The notes: generated by a model not told the origin, from the letters alone. A stretch of 64,000 nt of DNA from Methylobacterium platani (GCF_001653715.1 NZ_LWHQ01000027.1:62001-126000); one strand, 5' to 3'. Shown: positions 35,292 to 51,972, numbered from the stretch's first letter. A program made the numbers and translations.

Positions 35292-36770
35292 TCAATCGGC
35301 GCCGTCGTCCGCATCCTCGGTCCCGTCGAGGTCGCCGAGGCCGTAGCGGCGCATCTTGGCGTAGAATCCCTGCCGGCTGAGGCCGAGCATCTCGGCCGCC
35401 GAGGCGCGGTTGTCGTGGGTGATGCGCAGCGCCGCCTCGATGCACAGGCGCTCGATCAGGTCGGTGGTCTCGCGCACCAGCGCCTTCATCGAGACGCGGC
35501 CGACGAGCTCGGTCATGTGCTCGACCGAGCGCGGCAGCTCCCGCCCGCCCGGGCTCGCGGCGGCGACGCGGCGGGGCAGGGTGCGCAGGGTGAAGCCGAA
35601 GCACGGCCGGTCGCCGCCCGGCACCGACACCGCCGCGACCTCGACCTCGTCGACCGCCCCGAACTCGCCGCGGATCACGGTGGCGAAGTGGCGCACCGAG
35701 CCGTGCTCGGCGAGCGTGGTGAACAGGGCGCCGATCTCGGTGCCCTCGCGCCCGAGCCAGCGCTCGAGCGGTTCGCCCTTGGCCTGGTGCTCGGTCGCGA
35801 GCTGGGCGAGGTCGAGGAAGGCCGCGTTGACCCCGACGATGCGCCGGTCGCGGTCGGTGACGACGAAGCCCTCGGGCATCGCCTCGATCACTTCGAGCGC
35901 CCCGGAGCGCGCGGCGGCCGGGTTCTGGGCCGGGACCAGGGGGTTGAGGCGGACGAGGACGCTCGTCCCGGTCTCCTCGCGGAACAGGGTCGCGGCGACC
36001 CGGGCCTCGCCGCGGCGCTGCGCTAGGCGGGCGGTGAGGTCCTCGGCCTGGCCGGTGAGGCGCAGGCCCACGATGAGCGCCTGGACGGCGCGGCCGCCCT
36101 CGGGCTCGAACAGGTCGACGAGGTCGCGCCCGACGATGCGCTTGACCGCCCGGCCGAGGAGCCGGGCGGCGGCGGGGTTGATCTCGGCGATGCGCCGCGT
36201 GCCGGCATCGACGATCAGGATCGGCTCGCCGGCGAGCTGGAACAGCACCCGGTAGCGGGTCTCGGCGCTGCGCAGGCGGGCGTAGTCGCGCTCGAGCGCC
36301 TGCTGCGAATCGGCCAGCCGCTGCTGCAGCGCCGAGAGCGCCCGCAGGTCGCGCCCGATGACGATGATGCGGTCGTCGTCCGGCACGCGCAGGGCCGCGT
36401 AGCGGATCGGCACGTCGACGCCGCCTTGCGCCGAGGGGTGGTTGACCTGGCGCCAGCGCGTGACGGCGCCCGGTTCGGCATCCTCCAGCAGGCGCGCGAT
36501 CTTCGGCCGGCTCTCGACCGTGACGGTGTCGATCCAGCGCCGGCCGAGCCAGGTCTCGCCGGCCTCCTCCGACAGCCCGTCGGCCCCGAAGGCGGCGTCG
36601 CGGATCACGCCGTCGCCGTCGACGACGAGGGACACGTCGCTGGCGGCAGCGACGAGGCTGCCCGTCGTCCGGGGATCGAGGCGGGAGACGGCGTCTCGCA
36701 GCACCGCGAAAGCTTCCTTCGCAGCAGGGCTCACGGGTCTGTTCAAGGGCCACCACTGTACGCCGACCAC
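35292..36770 (-). CDS. ppsR: PpsR/CrtJ-type redox-responsive repressor of photosynthesis genes
   Basis: The protein of up to 492 residues has an N-terminal region with DVSLVVDGDGVIRDAAFG (N-PAS), a coiled-coil-like Q linker (LQQRLADSQQALERDYARLR), two PAS domains (LFQLAGEPILIVDAGTRRIA and VIEAMPEGFVVTDRDRRIVG), and a C-terminal FIS-type helix-turn-helix (ASAAEMLGLSRQGFYAKMRR near residues 456-475). PpsR binds TGT-N12-ACA and represses bch, crt and puc genes under oxygen. There are only two cysteines, one in the last PAS region (about 390) and one just before the HTH (about 443). The GTG at 36770 is the longest start; TTG at 36746 and GTG at about 36734 are alternatives. It follows ppaA by 14 bases. 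Confidence 0.93.
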   Translation of the reverse strand: MVGVQWWPLNRPVSPAAKEAFAVLRDAVSRLDPRTTGSLVAAASDVSLVVDGDGVIRDAAFGADGLSEEAGETWLGRRWIDTVTVESRPKIARLLEDAEPGAVTRWRQVNHPSAQGGVDVPIRYAALRVPDDDRIIVIGRDLRALSALQQRLADSQQALERDYARLRSAETRYRVLFQLAGEPILIVDAGTRRIAEINPAAARLLGRAVKRIVGRDLVDLFEPEGGRAVQALIVGLRLTGQAEDLTARLAQRRGEARVAATLFREETGTSVLVRLNPLVPAQNPAAARSGALEVIEAMPEGFVVTDRDRRIVGVNAAFLDLAQLATEHQAKGEPLERWLGREGTEIGALFTTLAEHGSVRHFATVIRGEFGAVDEVEVAAVSVPGGDRPCFGFTLRTLPRRVAAASPGGRELPRSVEHMTELVGRVSMKALVRETTDLIERLCIEAALRITHDNRASAAEMLGLSRQGFYAKMRRYGLGDLDGTEDADDGAD

Positions 36771-36784
36771 ATCGAACAGGTCTT

Positions 36785-37816
36785 TCAGCAGGCTCTAATC
36801 CGCAGATCAAGCAAGCTTTGTACGATTCCGGGCGCTTCGCGCGCGTCGTCGACAGCCGCGTCGGCTCCGACGAGCCGGACCCGGTCGGGCCGGCCGTGAA
36901 AAGCGGGACCGCCGACGACCACCCGCAGGTCGCGGTTGCGCGAGGCGCGCCGCAGCATCGGCACCGCCGCGGCCAGCCGGTCGAGGCAGACGTCGCAGGA
37001 GAGCGACAGGCCGACCACGTCGAACCACTCGGCGCGCAGGCGCTCCAGCGCGTCGGCGGGCCGGGTGTCGAAGCTCGTCGTCACCTCCCAGCCGGCCTCG
37101 GCGAAGAAGTGGGCCGCGAGGGTGAGCCCGAAGGTGTGGGTCTCGCCCGGCGCCGGCACCAGCAGCACCCGCCGGCTCGCCGGGTCGACCGGAAGCGGGT
37201 CGAGGCAGAGCGTCTCGAGGTCGTGGACGAGGCGGCGCAGCCGCGCCATCGCGGTCGTGACCTGGACGAAGTCGCAGGCATCCTCCTCCCACAGCCGGCC
37301 GATATGGCGCGCGGTCGGCGCCATCAGGCCGACCAGCACCTCCTCGAGGCTCATCCCGTCCTCGACCAGGGCGCGCAGCTCGGCCAGCCCGTCGCGATCG
37401 GCCTGATCCAGCATCAGGGCGGTCAGGCGGGCGATGTCGTCGGTCCCGGCGCGGCGTCCGGAGCGATCGCGCGGCCGGGTTTCGCTGCGATGGGCGAGCA
37501 TCAGCCGCGGGATGATCTCGGCCTCGACGACCTGGGCGAGGTCGTCGCGCCAGCGCGGTTGCCTATGTACTCCCCCGGAGTTCAGGGGCAGAGAAGACCG
37601 GTCCCGAAAAGCCCGCTCGCGGCGGGCCGCCAGATCGCCGGGCAGGGGACCGGACTGTGCTTGATCTCCCACCGGCACCTCCCCGATGCGCAGGAAAATC
37701 GGGCCTTTTCGATGGTGTGTCGACTTTTCTACATTGGGAGCGTCGTCACCGTGACGGCGTAATCCGATTTGCATTCCAGGATACAGCTCCGCCGCGCTGC
37801 CGCAAGGCCGATTCAC
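36785..37816 (-). CDS. ppaA: PpaA/AerR-type cobalamin-binding antirepressor
   Basis: The 343-residue protein has an unconserved N-terminal about 100 residues, a helical B12-cap-like domain (LAELRALVEDGMSLEEVLVG and LWEEDACDFVQVTTAMARLR) and a Rossmann-type B12-binding domain (VLLVPAPGETHTFGLTLAAH and FDVVGLSLSCDVCLDRLAA). The His in GETHTFG corresponds to the cobalamin-ligand position in AerR. PpaA/AerR interacts with PpsR/CrtJ and makes repression respond to light through B12 photochemistry. GTG at 37816 is chosen because GGGAGGCG lies 6 bases upstream; an in-frame ATG at 37774 is the alternative. Operon with ppsR, divergent from bchF. Confidence 0.9.
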   Translation of the reverse strand: MNRPCGSAAELYPGMQIGLRRHGDDAPNVEKSTHHRKGPIFLRIGEVPVGDQAQSGPLPGDLAARRERAFRDRSSLPLNSGGVHRQPRWRDDLAQVVEAEIIPRLMLAHRSETRPRDRSGRRAGTDDIARLTALMLDQADRDGLAELRALVEDGMSLEEVLVGLMAPTARHIGRLWEEDACDFVQVTTAMARLRRLVHDLETLCLDPLPVDPASRRVLLVPAPGETHTFGLTLAAHFFAEAGWEVTTSFDTRPADALERLRAEWFDVVGLSLSCDVCLDRLAAAVPMLRRASRNRDLRVVVGGPAFHGRPDRVRLVGADAAVDDAREAPGIVQSLLDLRIRAC

Positions 37817-37848
37817 GACCGCCTCCCTCGATTGTCATCGCGGGTAAC

Positions 37849-39706
<1,858 letters not shown>

Positions 39707-39711
39707 GGCCG

Positions 39712-41224
39712 ATGCAGCTCACGCTCTGGACCTACGAGGGCCCGCCCCATATCGGCGCCATGCGGGTCGCCACCGCGATGCGCGGCCTGCACTACGTGCT
39801 GCACGCGCCGCAGGGCGACACCTACGCCGACCTGCTCTTCACCATGATCGAGCGGCACGGCGCCCGCCCGCCGGTGACCTACACCACCTTCCAGGCCCGC
39901 GACCTCGGGTCGGATACCGCCGAGATCTTCAAGCAGGCGGTCGCCGCCGCCTACGAGCGCTTCCGCCCCCAGGCGATGATCGTCGGCGCCTCCTGCACCG
40001 CCGAATTGCTGCAGGACGATCCGGGCGGGCTGTCGCGGGCGCTCGGCCTGCCGATCCCGGTGATCCCGCTCGAACTCCCCGCCTACCAGAAGAAGGAGAA
40101 CTGGGGAGCGTCGGAGACCTTCTACCGGCTCGTGCGCACGCTCGCCGGCCCGCGCACCGACGCTCCCCGGATCCAGGCCAGCTGCAACATCCTCGGGCCG
40201 ACCTCGCTCGGATTCCGCCACCGCGACGACCTGCGCGAGGTGCGCGGCCTCCTCGGAGAGCTCGGCATCGCCGTCAACGTCGTGGCGCCGCTCGGCGCGA
40301 CGCCGGCCGATCTCGGGCGGCTGGGTCAGGCGGCCTTCAACGTCGTGCTCTATCCGGAGGTGGCCCGCAGCGCCGCGCAGTGGCTGGAGCGCACCCACGG
40401 CCAGCCCTTCGTCGAGACCGCGCCGATCGGCGTGAAGGGCACCACCGCCTTCGTCGAGGCGGTGGCGGCGCTCGCGGGCGTCGATTCCGCCCCCGTCCTC
40501 GACGGCGAGGGATCGCGCCTGCCGTGGTACGCGCGCTCGGTCGATTCGACCTATCTCACGGGCAAGCGCGTCTTCGTTTTCGGCGACGCGACCCATGCGG
40601 TCGCGGCGGCCCGGGTCGCCACGCGGGAGATCGGCTTCTCCCTCGTCGGACTCGGCACCTATTCGCGGGAATTCGCCCGCGAGGTTCGGGCGGAGGCCGA
40701 GAGCCACGGGATCGAGGCGCTCGTCACCGACGATTACCTCGCGGTCGAGGCGGCGATCGCCGCGGCGCAGCCGGAACTGGTGCTCGGCACCCAGATGGAG
40801 CGCCACGTCGCCAAGCGGCTCGGCATCCCCTGCGCGGTGATCTCGGCGCCGATGCACGTCCAGGACGTGCCGGCCCGCCACGCGCCGCAGATGGGGTTCG
40901 AGGGCGCCAACGTCCTCTTCGACACCTTCGTCCACCCGCTGATGATGGGGTTGGAGGAGCACCTGCTGGCGATGTTCCGGGACGACCCGGAATTTCACGA
41001 CGGCGTAGCCCCGTCCCATCTCGGCGGCCGCCCGCGCGAGGCGGAAGCCGAGGCGGAGGTCGTCGTCGCCGCCGCCTCGACGGTCACGCCGGTGGTCTGG
41101 TCGATCGAGGCCGAGCGCGAATTGAAGAAGGTCCCGTTCTTCGTGCGGGGCAAGGCCCGCCACAACACCGAACGCTACGCCCGCGAGCGGGCGCTCCCGC
41201 TCATCACCGTCGAGACCCTGTACG

Positions 41225-41250
<26 letters not shown>
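39712..41250 (+). CDS. bchB: Light-independent protochlorophyllide reductase subunit B
   Basis: The 512-residue subunit opens [20 protein letters not shown], followed by [12 protein letters not shown], where the Asp (about residue 36) is the unusual fourth ligand of the NB cluster, and [19 protein letters not shown]-terminal helical domain ends in [18 protein letters not shown]. It partners BchN and accepts electrons from BchL. It overlaps the bchH start by 26 bases. Confidence 0.96.
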
Positions 41251-45836
<4,586 letters not shown>

Positions 45837-45837
<1 letters not shown>

Positions 45838-46538
45838 TGACCAGCCCCACCTACGCCGCCCGCCGGGCCCAGCTCGAGACCTATTTCGACCGCACCGCCG
45901 TCGAGGCCTGGGCGCGCCTCACCTCCGATGCGCCGGTGAGCCGCATCCGCGCCACCGTGCGCGCCGGCCGCGACGCGATGCGGGCGGAACTCCTGTCCTG
46001 GCTGCCCGCCGACCTCACCGGCCGGCGCCTGCTCGATGCCGGCTGCGGCACCGGCGCGCTCGCCGTCGAGGCGGCGCGGCGGGGTGCCGAGGTCGTGGCG
46101 GTCGACGTGTCGCCGACGCTGATCGACCTCGCCCGCGAACGCACGGCGAGCCTCGGGCTCCCGGGCTGCCTCGATTTCCAGGTCGGCGACATGCTGGACG
46201 AGGGGTTGGGGACCTTCGACCACGTCGTGGCGATGGATTCGCTGATCCATTACCGCACCCCCGACATCGTCCGGGCGCTGGCCCGCCTGGCCTCCCGCAC
46301 CGACGCCTCGGTCCTGTTCACGGTGGCGCCGCGCACGCCGCTCCTGACCGTCATGCACATGGCCGGCCGCCTCTTCCCCCGCGGCGACCGGGCGCCGGCG
46401 ATCGAGCCGGTCGGGGATCGCTCGCTCGCTCGCCGTATCGCCGCCGAGCCGGGGCTGTCCGCCTTCGCGCTTGCCCGCAGCCGGCGGATCAATTCCGGCT
46501 TCTACCTCTCCAACGCCCTCGAACTGGCACGCCGATGA
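45837..46538 (+). CDS. bchM: Magnesium-protoporphyrin O-methyltransferase
   Basis: The 233-residue class I methyltransferase has the SAM-binding motif RLLDAGCGTGALAVEAARRG near residues 62-80, VVAVDVSPTLIDLARER, and the family N-terminus YAARRAQLETYFDRTAVEAW. It methylates the C13 propionate of Mg-protoporphyrin IX, the product of BchHID. Tightly overlapped with bchL and lhaA. Confidence 0.95.
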
Positions 46539-47941
46539 GCAAAGCCAGCCGCATCGCCCGGGTGCTCGCCGATCTCGGGCCCCGCTACCTGCCCTTCGCG
46601 GATGCCGCGACGAAGGAGTTGCCGCTCGGCCGGCTACTGCGCCTGTCGCTGTTCCAGGTCACGGTCGGGATGGCGGCGGTGCTGCTGATTGGCACCCTCA
46701 ACCGGGTGATGATCGTCGAGCTCGACGTGCCGGCCTGGATCGTCGCCGTGATGCTGTCGCTGCCGCTGCTGGCCGCCCCGTTCCGGGCGCTGGTCGGCTT
46801 CCGCTCAGACACCCACCGCTCGGTCCTCGGCTGGCGGCGCGTGCCCTACCTGTGGTTCGGCACGCTGTTGCAATTCGGCGGCTTCGCCATCATGCCGTTC
46901 GCGCTCCTGATCCTGTCGGGGGACACGACCGGGCCGATCGTCGTCGGCCAGGTCGCGGCGGCGCTGGCCTTCGTGCTCGTCGGTGCGGGCTTGCACACCA
47001 CGCAGACCGTGGGCCTCGCGCTCGCCACCGATCTCGCGCCGGCCCATGCCCGCCCGAAGGTGGTGGCGCTGCTCTGCGCCATGCTGCTCGCCGGCATGAT
47101 GGCGAGCGCCGTGGTGTTCGGCCTGGCGCTGCACCATTTCTCGGCGATCCGGCTGATCCAGGTGATCCAAGGCGCGGCGCTCGCCACCCTCGTCCTCAAC
47201 GGCATCGCCCTGTGGAAGCAGGAGCCGCGCGACACCTCCCGCAAGGCGGTGCCGGCGCGCCGCTTCGGCCAGGCGTGGGGGACTTACGCGGCGCAGCCGC
47301 AGGCGCGCCGGCGCCTCGTCGCCATCGGCCTCGGCACGGCGGGGTTCAGCATGCAGGACATCCTGCTCGAACCCTATGGCGGCCAGATCCTGCACCTGCC
47401 GGTCGCGGCGACGACCGCGCTCACCGCGGTCCTCGCGATCGGCGGTGGGCTCGGGCTCCTGACCGCGGCACGCTGGCTCAACCGCGGCGGCGATCCGTTC
47501 CGGGTCGCGGCGGCCGGCGCCGTCGTCGGCATCGCGGCTTTCTCGGCGGTGGTCTTCGCCGCCCCCCTGGGCTCCGGCGGGCTGTTCACCTGCGGCGTCG
47601 CGCTGATCGGGCTCGGCGGCGGGCTCTTCGCCCACGGCACGCTGACCGCCTCGATGGCCGGGGCCGCCCCCGAGCAGGCCGGCCTGGCGCTCGGCGCCTG
47701 GGGCGCGGTCCAGGCGACCGCCGCCGGGGCCGCCATCGCGGCGAGCGGCATCCTGCGCGACCTCGGCTCGGCGCTCGCGGTCTCGGGCCGGCTCGGCGAG
47801 GCGCTCGCCCAGGCCTCGACCGGCTACCTCGTCGTCTACCACGTCGAGATCGGGCTGCTCTTCGCCACCCTGGTGGCGATCGGGCCGCTGGTGCGCCGGC
47901 CCGATCGCGCCCCGCTCTCCGCCCGCCCGGCCCTATCCTAG
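46535..47941 (+). CDS. lhaA: Light-harvesting complex 1 assembly protein, PucC family
   Basis: The 468-residue, 12-segment protein shows PucC-family features: LIGTLNRVMIVELDVPAWIV, VGFRSDTHRSVLGWRRVPYL, GLHTTQTVGLALATDLAP and GTAGFSMQDILLEPYGGQIL. LhaA is required for efficient LH1 assembly in Rhodobacter and always precedes puhA. It overlaps bchM by 4 bases and lies 12 bases before puhA, whose ribosome site (AGGAGG) overlaps the lhaA stop. Confidence 0.94.
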   Translation: MSKASRIARVLADLGPRYLPFADAATKELPLGRLLRLSLFQVTVGMAAVLLIGTLNRVMIVELDVPAWIVAVMLSLPLLAAPFRALVGFRSDTHRSVLGWRRVPYLWFGTLLQFGGFAIMPFALLILSGDTTGPIVVGQVAAALAFVLVGAGLHTTQTVGLALATDLAPAHARPKVVALLCAMLLAGMMASAVVFGLALHHFSAIRLIQVIQGAALATLVLNGIALWKQEPRDTSRKAVPARRFGQAWGTYAAQPQARRRLVAIGLGTAGFSMQDILLEPYGGQILHLPVAATTALTAVLAIGGGLGLLTAARWLNRGGDPFRVAAAGAVVGIAAFSAVVFAAPLGSGGLFTCGVALIGLGGGLFAHGTLTASMAGAAPEQAGLALGAWGAVQATAAGAAIAASGILRDLGSALAVSGRLGEALAQASTGYLVVYHVEIGLLFATLVAIGPLVRRPDRAPLSARPALS

Positions 47942-47953
47942 GAGGAGGCCATC

Positions 47954-48745
47954 ATGCCCAAGGGTGCCCTCACAGGCTATCTCGACGTCGCGCAAGTGGT
48001 GCTCTACGCATTCTGGATCTTCTTCGCCGGCCTGGTCTTCTACCTGCGCCGCGAGGACCGCCGGGAAGGCTACCCGCTCGAATCCGAGACCCATGGCGGC
48101 CTGAAGGGCTGGGACTGGCTGTTCGTGCCAAGTCCCAAGACCTTCCTGCTGGCCGACGGCTCGACCGTGCTGGCGCCCCGACCCCACGAGGGGCCGGTCG
48201 GCGAACTCAAGGCGGTCAAGCTCGAACCCTGGCCCGGCGCCCCGATCGTCCCGACCTCGACCGACGATTCCCGCCTCGCCGATGGCGTCGGCCCGGGTGC
48301 CTACGCGCTGCGCGCCGAGCGGCCGGACCTGACCTGGGAGGGCAAGACCCGCATCGTGCCGATGCGCGTCGCCGAGGAGTTCACGGTCTCGGCGGACGAT
48401 CCCGATCCGCGCGGCATGCCGGTCTACGGCGCCGACGGCGGGCTCGCCGGCACCGTGACGGAGATCTGGGTCGATCGCGGCGAATCGCTGCCGCGCTACT
48501 ACGAGATGGAGCTGGAGGGCGCCCGCGACCGCACCGTGCTGATCCCGGTGACCTTCGCGGACGTGAAGCGCTTCAGCCAGCACAAGAAGATCGTCGTCGC
48601 GGCCTTGCTGGCGCGCCAGTTCGCCGGCGTGCCGCAGCAGCGCGATCCCGACAGCATCACCCTGCGGGAGGAGGAGCGGGTCATCGCCTATTTCGGTGCC
48701 GGCACGCTCTACGCCACCGAGGACCGCCAGGAGCCGCTGCTGTGA
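47954..48745 (+). CDS. puhA: Photosynthetic reaction centre H subunit
   Basis: The 263-residue protein has a single N-terminal helix (LDVAQVVLYAFWIFFAGLVF) followed by YLRREDRREGYPLE, the usual membrane-cytoplasm boundary. The PRC-barrel cytoplasmic domain contains GVGPGAYALRAERPDLTWEG and IWVDRGESLPRYYEMEL. The H subunit caps the L/M core and shapes the proton path to QB. The L and M genes are not in this window. An AGGAGG site lies at 47941-47946. Confidence 0.97.
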   Translation: MPKGALTGYLDVAQVVLYAFWIFFAGLVFYLRREDRREGYPLESETHGGLKGWDWLFVPSPKTFLLADGSTVLAPRPHEGPVGELKAVKLEPWPGAPIVPTSTDDSRLADGVGPGAYALRAERPDLTWEGKTRIVPMRVAEEFTVSADDPDPRGMPVYGADGGLAGTVTEIWVDRGESLPRYYEMELEGARDRTVLIPVTFADVKRFSQHKKIVVAALLARQFAGVPQQRDPDSITLREEERVIAYFGAGTLYATEDRQEPLL

Positions 48746-49365
48746 CGGAGAACCTGCCTCACGGGCTGCCCGGCCCGCTGCCGAAGGGCGAGCGCCTGCT
48801 GTGGCAGGACCGCCCGGCCTATGTGAGCCTGGCGCGCCGCGCCTTCCACGTCGACCTCGTCGCGCTGTATTTCGGCGGGTTCGCAGCCTTCCAGGCCGTC
48901 TCCGCCGGGCGGGTCGCGGCGGCCTGGCCGGTCCTGCTCGCCGGCGCCCTGGCGCTGGCGATCCTGCTCGCGCTCGCCTGGGGTGCCTGCCGCACCACGG
49001 TCTACAGCCTGACCGACCGGCGGCTGATGCTGCGCATCGGCATCGCGCTGCAGATGGACATCAACCTGCCGCTGCGCGAGATCGAGGGTGCGGGCTTCCA
49101 TCGCTTCGCCGACGGCAGCGGCGACCTGCCGCTCCGGCTCAAGCCCGGCGTGCGGCTGGCCTACCTGCATCTCTGGCCGCATGCCCGGCCCTGGCGCCTG
49201 ACCCGGCCCGAGCCGATGCTGCGCTGCGTGCCGGACGCCGACGGGGTGGCCAAGCGCATCGCCGCGGCGCTCGCCGAGGCCAACGGCCAGCCGGTCCAGG
49301 CCCTGCCGCCGGCGCCCGCCGCCAGCCCCGCCCTGCCCGGTCGCCTCGCGGCGGCGGGCCATTAG
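48742..49365 (+). CDS. puhB: Photosynthetic complex assembly protein PuhB
   Basis: The 207-residue membrane protein starts at a GTG overlapping the puhA stop. Segments WQDRPAYVSLARRAFHVDLV, hydrophobic helices, and RTTVYSLTDRRLMLRIGIAL match the PuhB (bacterial PH-domain-like) family. PuhB helps reaction-centre assembly in Rhodobacter. The C-terminus is Pro/Ala-rich and unconserved. Confidence 0.92.
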   Translation: MTENLPHGLPGPLPKGERLLWQDRPAYVSLARRAFHVDLVALYFGGFAAFQAVSAGRVAAAWPVLLAGALALAILLALAWGACRTTVYSLTDRRLMLRIGIALQMDINLPLREIEGAGFHRFADGSGDLPLRLKPGVRLAYLHLWPHARPWRLTRPEPMLRCVPDADGVAKRIAAALAEANGQPVQALPPAPAASPALPGRLAAAGH

Positions 49366-49375
49366 GGAGGCGAGG

Positions 49376-49825
49376 ATGGCACACGACATCCCGGTCCCCC
49401 GCGCGCTCCTGCGCAATGCCGGCCTCCTCGTCGCCTTCTCGCTCGCCGCGGTCGCGGTGGGCCGGTTCGGCGGCGTCGGGGTCACGCAGATGCCGCCGGC
49501 TCACGCCGTCCAGGCACTCGACCTCACGGTCGCGGACCGGCCGGACGGCCGCGTCGACCTGCACGAGGCCGGCAGCGGCCGCCTCGTCGCCGAGGTCCAG
49601 CCCGGCCAGGACGGGTTCCTGCGCGCCACCTTGCGGGTGATGGCCCAGGCGCGGCTGCGCGAGGGCCTGCCGCGCGACCCGCCGTTCCGGCTCACCCGCT
49701 GGGACAACGGCACGCTCACGCTCGACGACGTCGCGTCGGGCCGGCGGATCAACCTCGAGGCCTTCGGGCTCGACAACGCGGTCGCCTTCGCGCGGCTGCT
49801 CGAACAGGGGAGGGGCGCATCGTGA
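49376..49825 (+). CDS. puhC: Photosynthetic complex assembly protein PuhC
   Basis: The 149-residue protein has one N-terminal transmembrane segment ([17 protein letters not shown]) and a periplasmic domain ([40 protein letters not shown]) matching PuhC. PuhC supports LH1/RC organisation. ATG at 49376 follows GGGAGGCGAGG and comes 10 bases after puhB; the stop overlaps the next small gene. Confidence 0.92.
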   Translation: MAHDIPVPRALLRNAGLLVAFSLAAVAVGRFGGVGVTQMPPAHAVQALDLTVADRPDGRVDLHEAGSGRLVAEVQPGQDGFLRATLRVMAQARLREGLPRDPPFRLTRWDNGTLTLDDVASGRRINLEAFGLDNAVAFARLLEQGRGAS

Positions 49826-50124
49826 TGCACTGGTTGGGCGGCCGACGCCGCATCGAGGTGCCGTGCACGGTCGAGATCGAGCAGACCGCCGAGAGCCTGC
49901 ACGCCCACGTCACGCTGGACGGCGGGCTCCTCATCGCCCCGGGCGACGAGGTGACGGTGCACGACGCGCCGACCTCCGTCCCTTACGGCGACCGGATCGT
50001 GGTCCGCCGCACCGCGACCGTGGTGCGGGCCGGCGCCGTGGAGCGCCTGTGGACCCGCATCGCGGGACATTTCGAGCTCACCGAACTCTACGAAGTCAGC
50101 TTCTCGGAAAGGACGCGGCTATGA
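49825..50124 (+). CDS. Small protein of unknown function between puhC and acsF
   Basis: A 99-residue protein (100 if the GTG at 49822 is used) with a small beta-rich pattern: [36 protein letters not shown] and a C-terminal [20 protein letters not shown]. No signal peptide or membrane segment. It overlaps puhC by 1 base and acsF by 4, so it is firmly part of the operon and almost certainly translated. Proteins of similar size sit at this place in several proteobacterial photosynthesis clusters without an assigned job. The acsF adjacency suggests a cyclase accessory role, which is inference only. Confidence 0.75.
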   Translation: MHWLGGRRRIEVPCTVEIEQTAESLHAHVTLDGGLLIAPGDEVTVHDAPTSVPYGDRIVVRRTATVVRAGAVERLWTRIAGHFELTELYEVSFSERTRL

Positions 50125-51182
50125 GCGCGACGACCCTGAAGACCCCGAACGAGAGCACCCAATCGGCCCAGGAAACCACCTTCCTCAGCCCGCGCTTCTA
50201 CACCACCAACTTCGAGGAACTCGACCGCACGAACGTCGAGCCGGTGCGGGCCGAGTGGGACGTGCTCATCGCCGAGATGCGCAGCGACCCCAACAAGCGC
50301 CACTTCGTGCGCAATTCGGACTTCGACCTCGATCTCTCGGGCCTCGATCCGGAACTGCGCAAGGAGTTCCTCGACTTCCTGGTCTCGTCGATCACCGCCG
50401 AGTTCTCGGGCTGCGTGCTCTACGCCGAGATGCGCAAGCGGGCCAAGAACAAGGACATCCGCGAGCTGTTCGGCTTCATGAGCCGCGACGAGGCGCGGCA
50501 TGCCGGCTTCATCAACGACACGCTGAAGGATTTCGGGGTCGGCATCGACCTCGGCTTCCTGACCAAGGCCAAGAAGTACACCCATTTCCGGCCGAAATTC
50601 ATCTTCTACGCCACCTACCTGTCCGAGAAGATCGGCTACGCCCGCTACATCACGATCTTCCGCCACCTCGAACGCCATCCGGACAAGCGGTTCCACCCGA
50701 TCTTCAAGTGGTTCGAGAAGTGGTGCAACGACGAGTTCCGCCACGGCGAGGCCTTCGCGCTGCTGATGCGCGCCAACCCGAAGCTGCTCACCGGCATCAA
50801 CTACTACTGGATCAAGTTCTTCCTGCTGGCGGTGTTCTGCACGATGTACGTGCGCGACCAGTGCCGTCCGGCCTTCCACAAGGCGCTCGGGGTCGACCCG
50901 AAGGAGTACGACTTCCAGGTCTTCGCCATCACGTCGGAGATCTCGCGCCAGGTGTTCCCGCTCACCCTCGACATCGACCATCCGGGCTTCCGGGCCGGGC
51001 TGGAGCGGCTGCTGGCCTGCGCCCGCGGCATCGAGGAGGCGAAGGCGCGGGGTGGGATCGTCGGCAAGGTCCAGCATGCCGGCCACGCCGCGAAGGCCGC
51101 GCTCGCCTTCGGGCGGCTGATGATGATGCCGGCAAAAGCCAACCCGATGCCCGCGCAGATCCGCCTCAGCCCCGCCTGGTAG
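50121..51182 (+). CDS. acsF: Mg-protoporphyrin IX monomethyl ester (oxidative) cyclase, aerobic
   Basis: The 353-residue diiron protein has ligand motifs [12 protein letters not shown] (about residue 95), [12 protein letters not shown] (about 123) and [14 protein letters not shown] (about 204), plus the family N-terminus [20 protein letters not shown]. AcsF uses O2 to form the isocyclic ring E. Its presence fits a strictly aerobic phototroph; the anaerobic radical-SAM enzyme BchE is not seen in this window. It overlaps the preceding small gene by 4 bases. Confidence 0.96.
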   Translation: MSATTLKTPNESTQSAQETTFLSPRFYTTNFEELDRTNVEPVRAEWDVLIAEMRSDPNKRHFVRNSDFDLDLSGLDPELRKEFLDFLVSSITAEFSGCVLYAEMRKRAKNKDIRELFGFMSRDEARHAGFINDTLKDFGVGIDLGFLTKAKKYTHFRPKFIFYATYLSEKIGYARYITIFRHLERHPDKRFHPIFKWFEKWCNDEFRHGEAFALLMRANPKLLTGINYYWIKFFLLAVFCTMYVRDQCRPAFHKALGVDPKEYDFQVFAITSEISRQVFPLTLDIDHPGFRAGLERLLACARGIEEAKARGGIVGKVQHAGHAAKAALAFGRLMMMPAKANPMPAQIRLSPAW

Positions 51183-51189
51183 CCCCCGC

Positions 51190-51972
51190 ATGTCCGACTA
51201 CGCCGCGCCGATCGTCTATGCCGTCGTGATCTGGTGGTTCCTGACCGGGGCGATCCTCTGGCTGAACCACCGGCCGCGCCGCACCCATGCCTGGAGCTTC
51301 GGCGCGACGACGCTCGCTCTCGCAGGTGCGCTCTGGGTGATCGCCTGGAGCGCGCGGCAGGAGAGCGAGGCGGGGGCCTACGCGGCCTTCACGGCGGCGC
51401 TGATCGTCTGGGGCTGGCAGGAGATGGCCTTCTACATGGGCTACGTCGCCGGCCCGCGGCGCACGCCGGGCGTACCGACAGACCGGGGCCTCGCCCGTTT
51501 CGGTGCGGCGGCGGCGACCAACCTCTGGCACGAGGCGGCGATCATCTTAGGCTTCGCCGCCATCGCCTGGCTGACCGCGGGCGGCCCGAACCGGATGGCG
51601 CTCTGGACCTACCTGGTGCTGTGGGGAATGAATCTCAGCGCCCGGCTCAACCTGTTCCTCGGCGTGCGCAACCTCAACGCCGAGTTCCTGCCCGAGCACC
51701 TGCGCTATCTCGGCAGCTTCTTTCGCCGCGCGCCGATGAACGCGCTGTTCCCGGTGGCGATGATCCTCGCCACCGGCTTCCTCCTGGTGCTGCTGCACCC
51801 CGCCGTCACCGAGAGCGCGTCCGCCTTCAAGCGCTCCGGCCACACCATGATGGCGACCCTGATGGCGCTCGCCATCCTGGAGCACGGCTTCCTGATGCTG
51901 CCGCTGCCCTCGGCCGCGCTCTGGGGCTGGGGGCTGCCCGCCCGCCGCCCGGGGGCCGACGCCGCTCCGTAA
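51190..51972 (+). CDS. puhE: Photosynthetic complex assembly protein PuhE
   Basis: The 260-residue polytopic protein (about seven helices) has PuhE family segments: [59 protein letters not shown] and [19 protein letters not shown]. PuhE is reported to affect reaction-centre and bacteriochlorophyll levels in Rhodobacter. It follows acsF by 7 bases and precedes hemA by 44. Confidence 0.93.
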   Translation: MSDYAAPIVYAVVIWWFLTGAILWLNHRPRRTHAWSFGATTLALAGALWVIAWSARQESEAGAYAAFTAALIVWGWQEMAFYMGYVAGPRRTPGVPTDRGLARFGAAAATNLWHEAAIILGFAAIAWLTAGGPNRMALWTYLVLWGMNLSARLNLFLGVRNLNAEFLPEHLRYLGSFFRRAPMNALFPVAMILATGFLLVLLHPAVTESASAFKRSGHTMMATLMALAILEHGFLMLPLPSAALWGWGLPARRPGADAAP

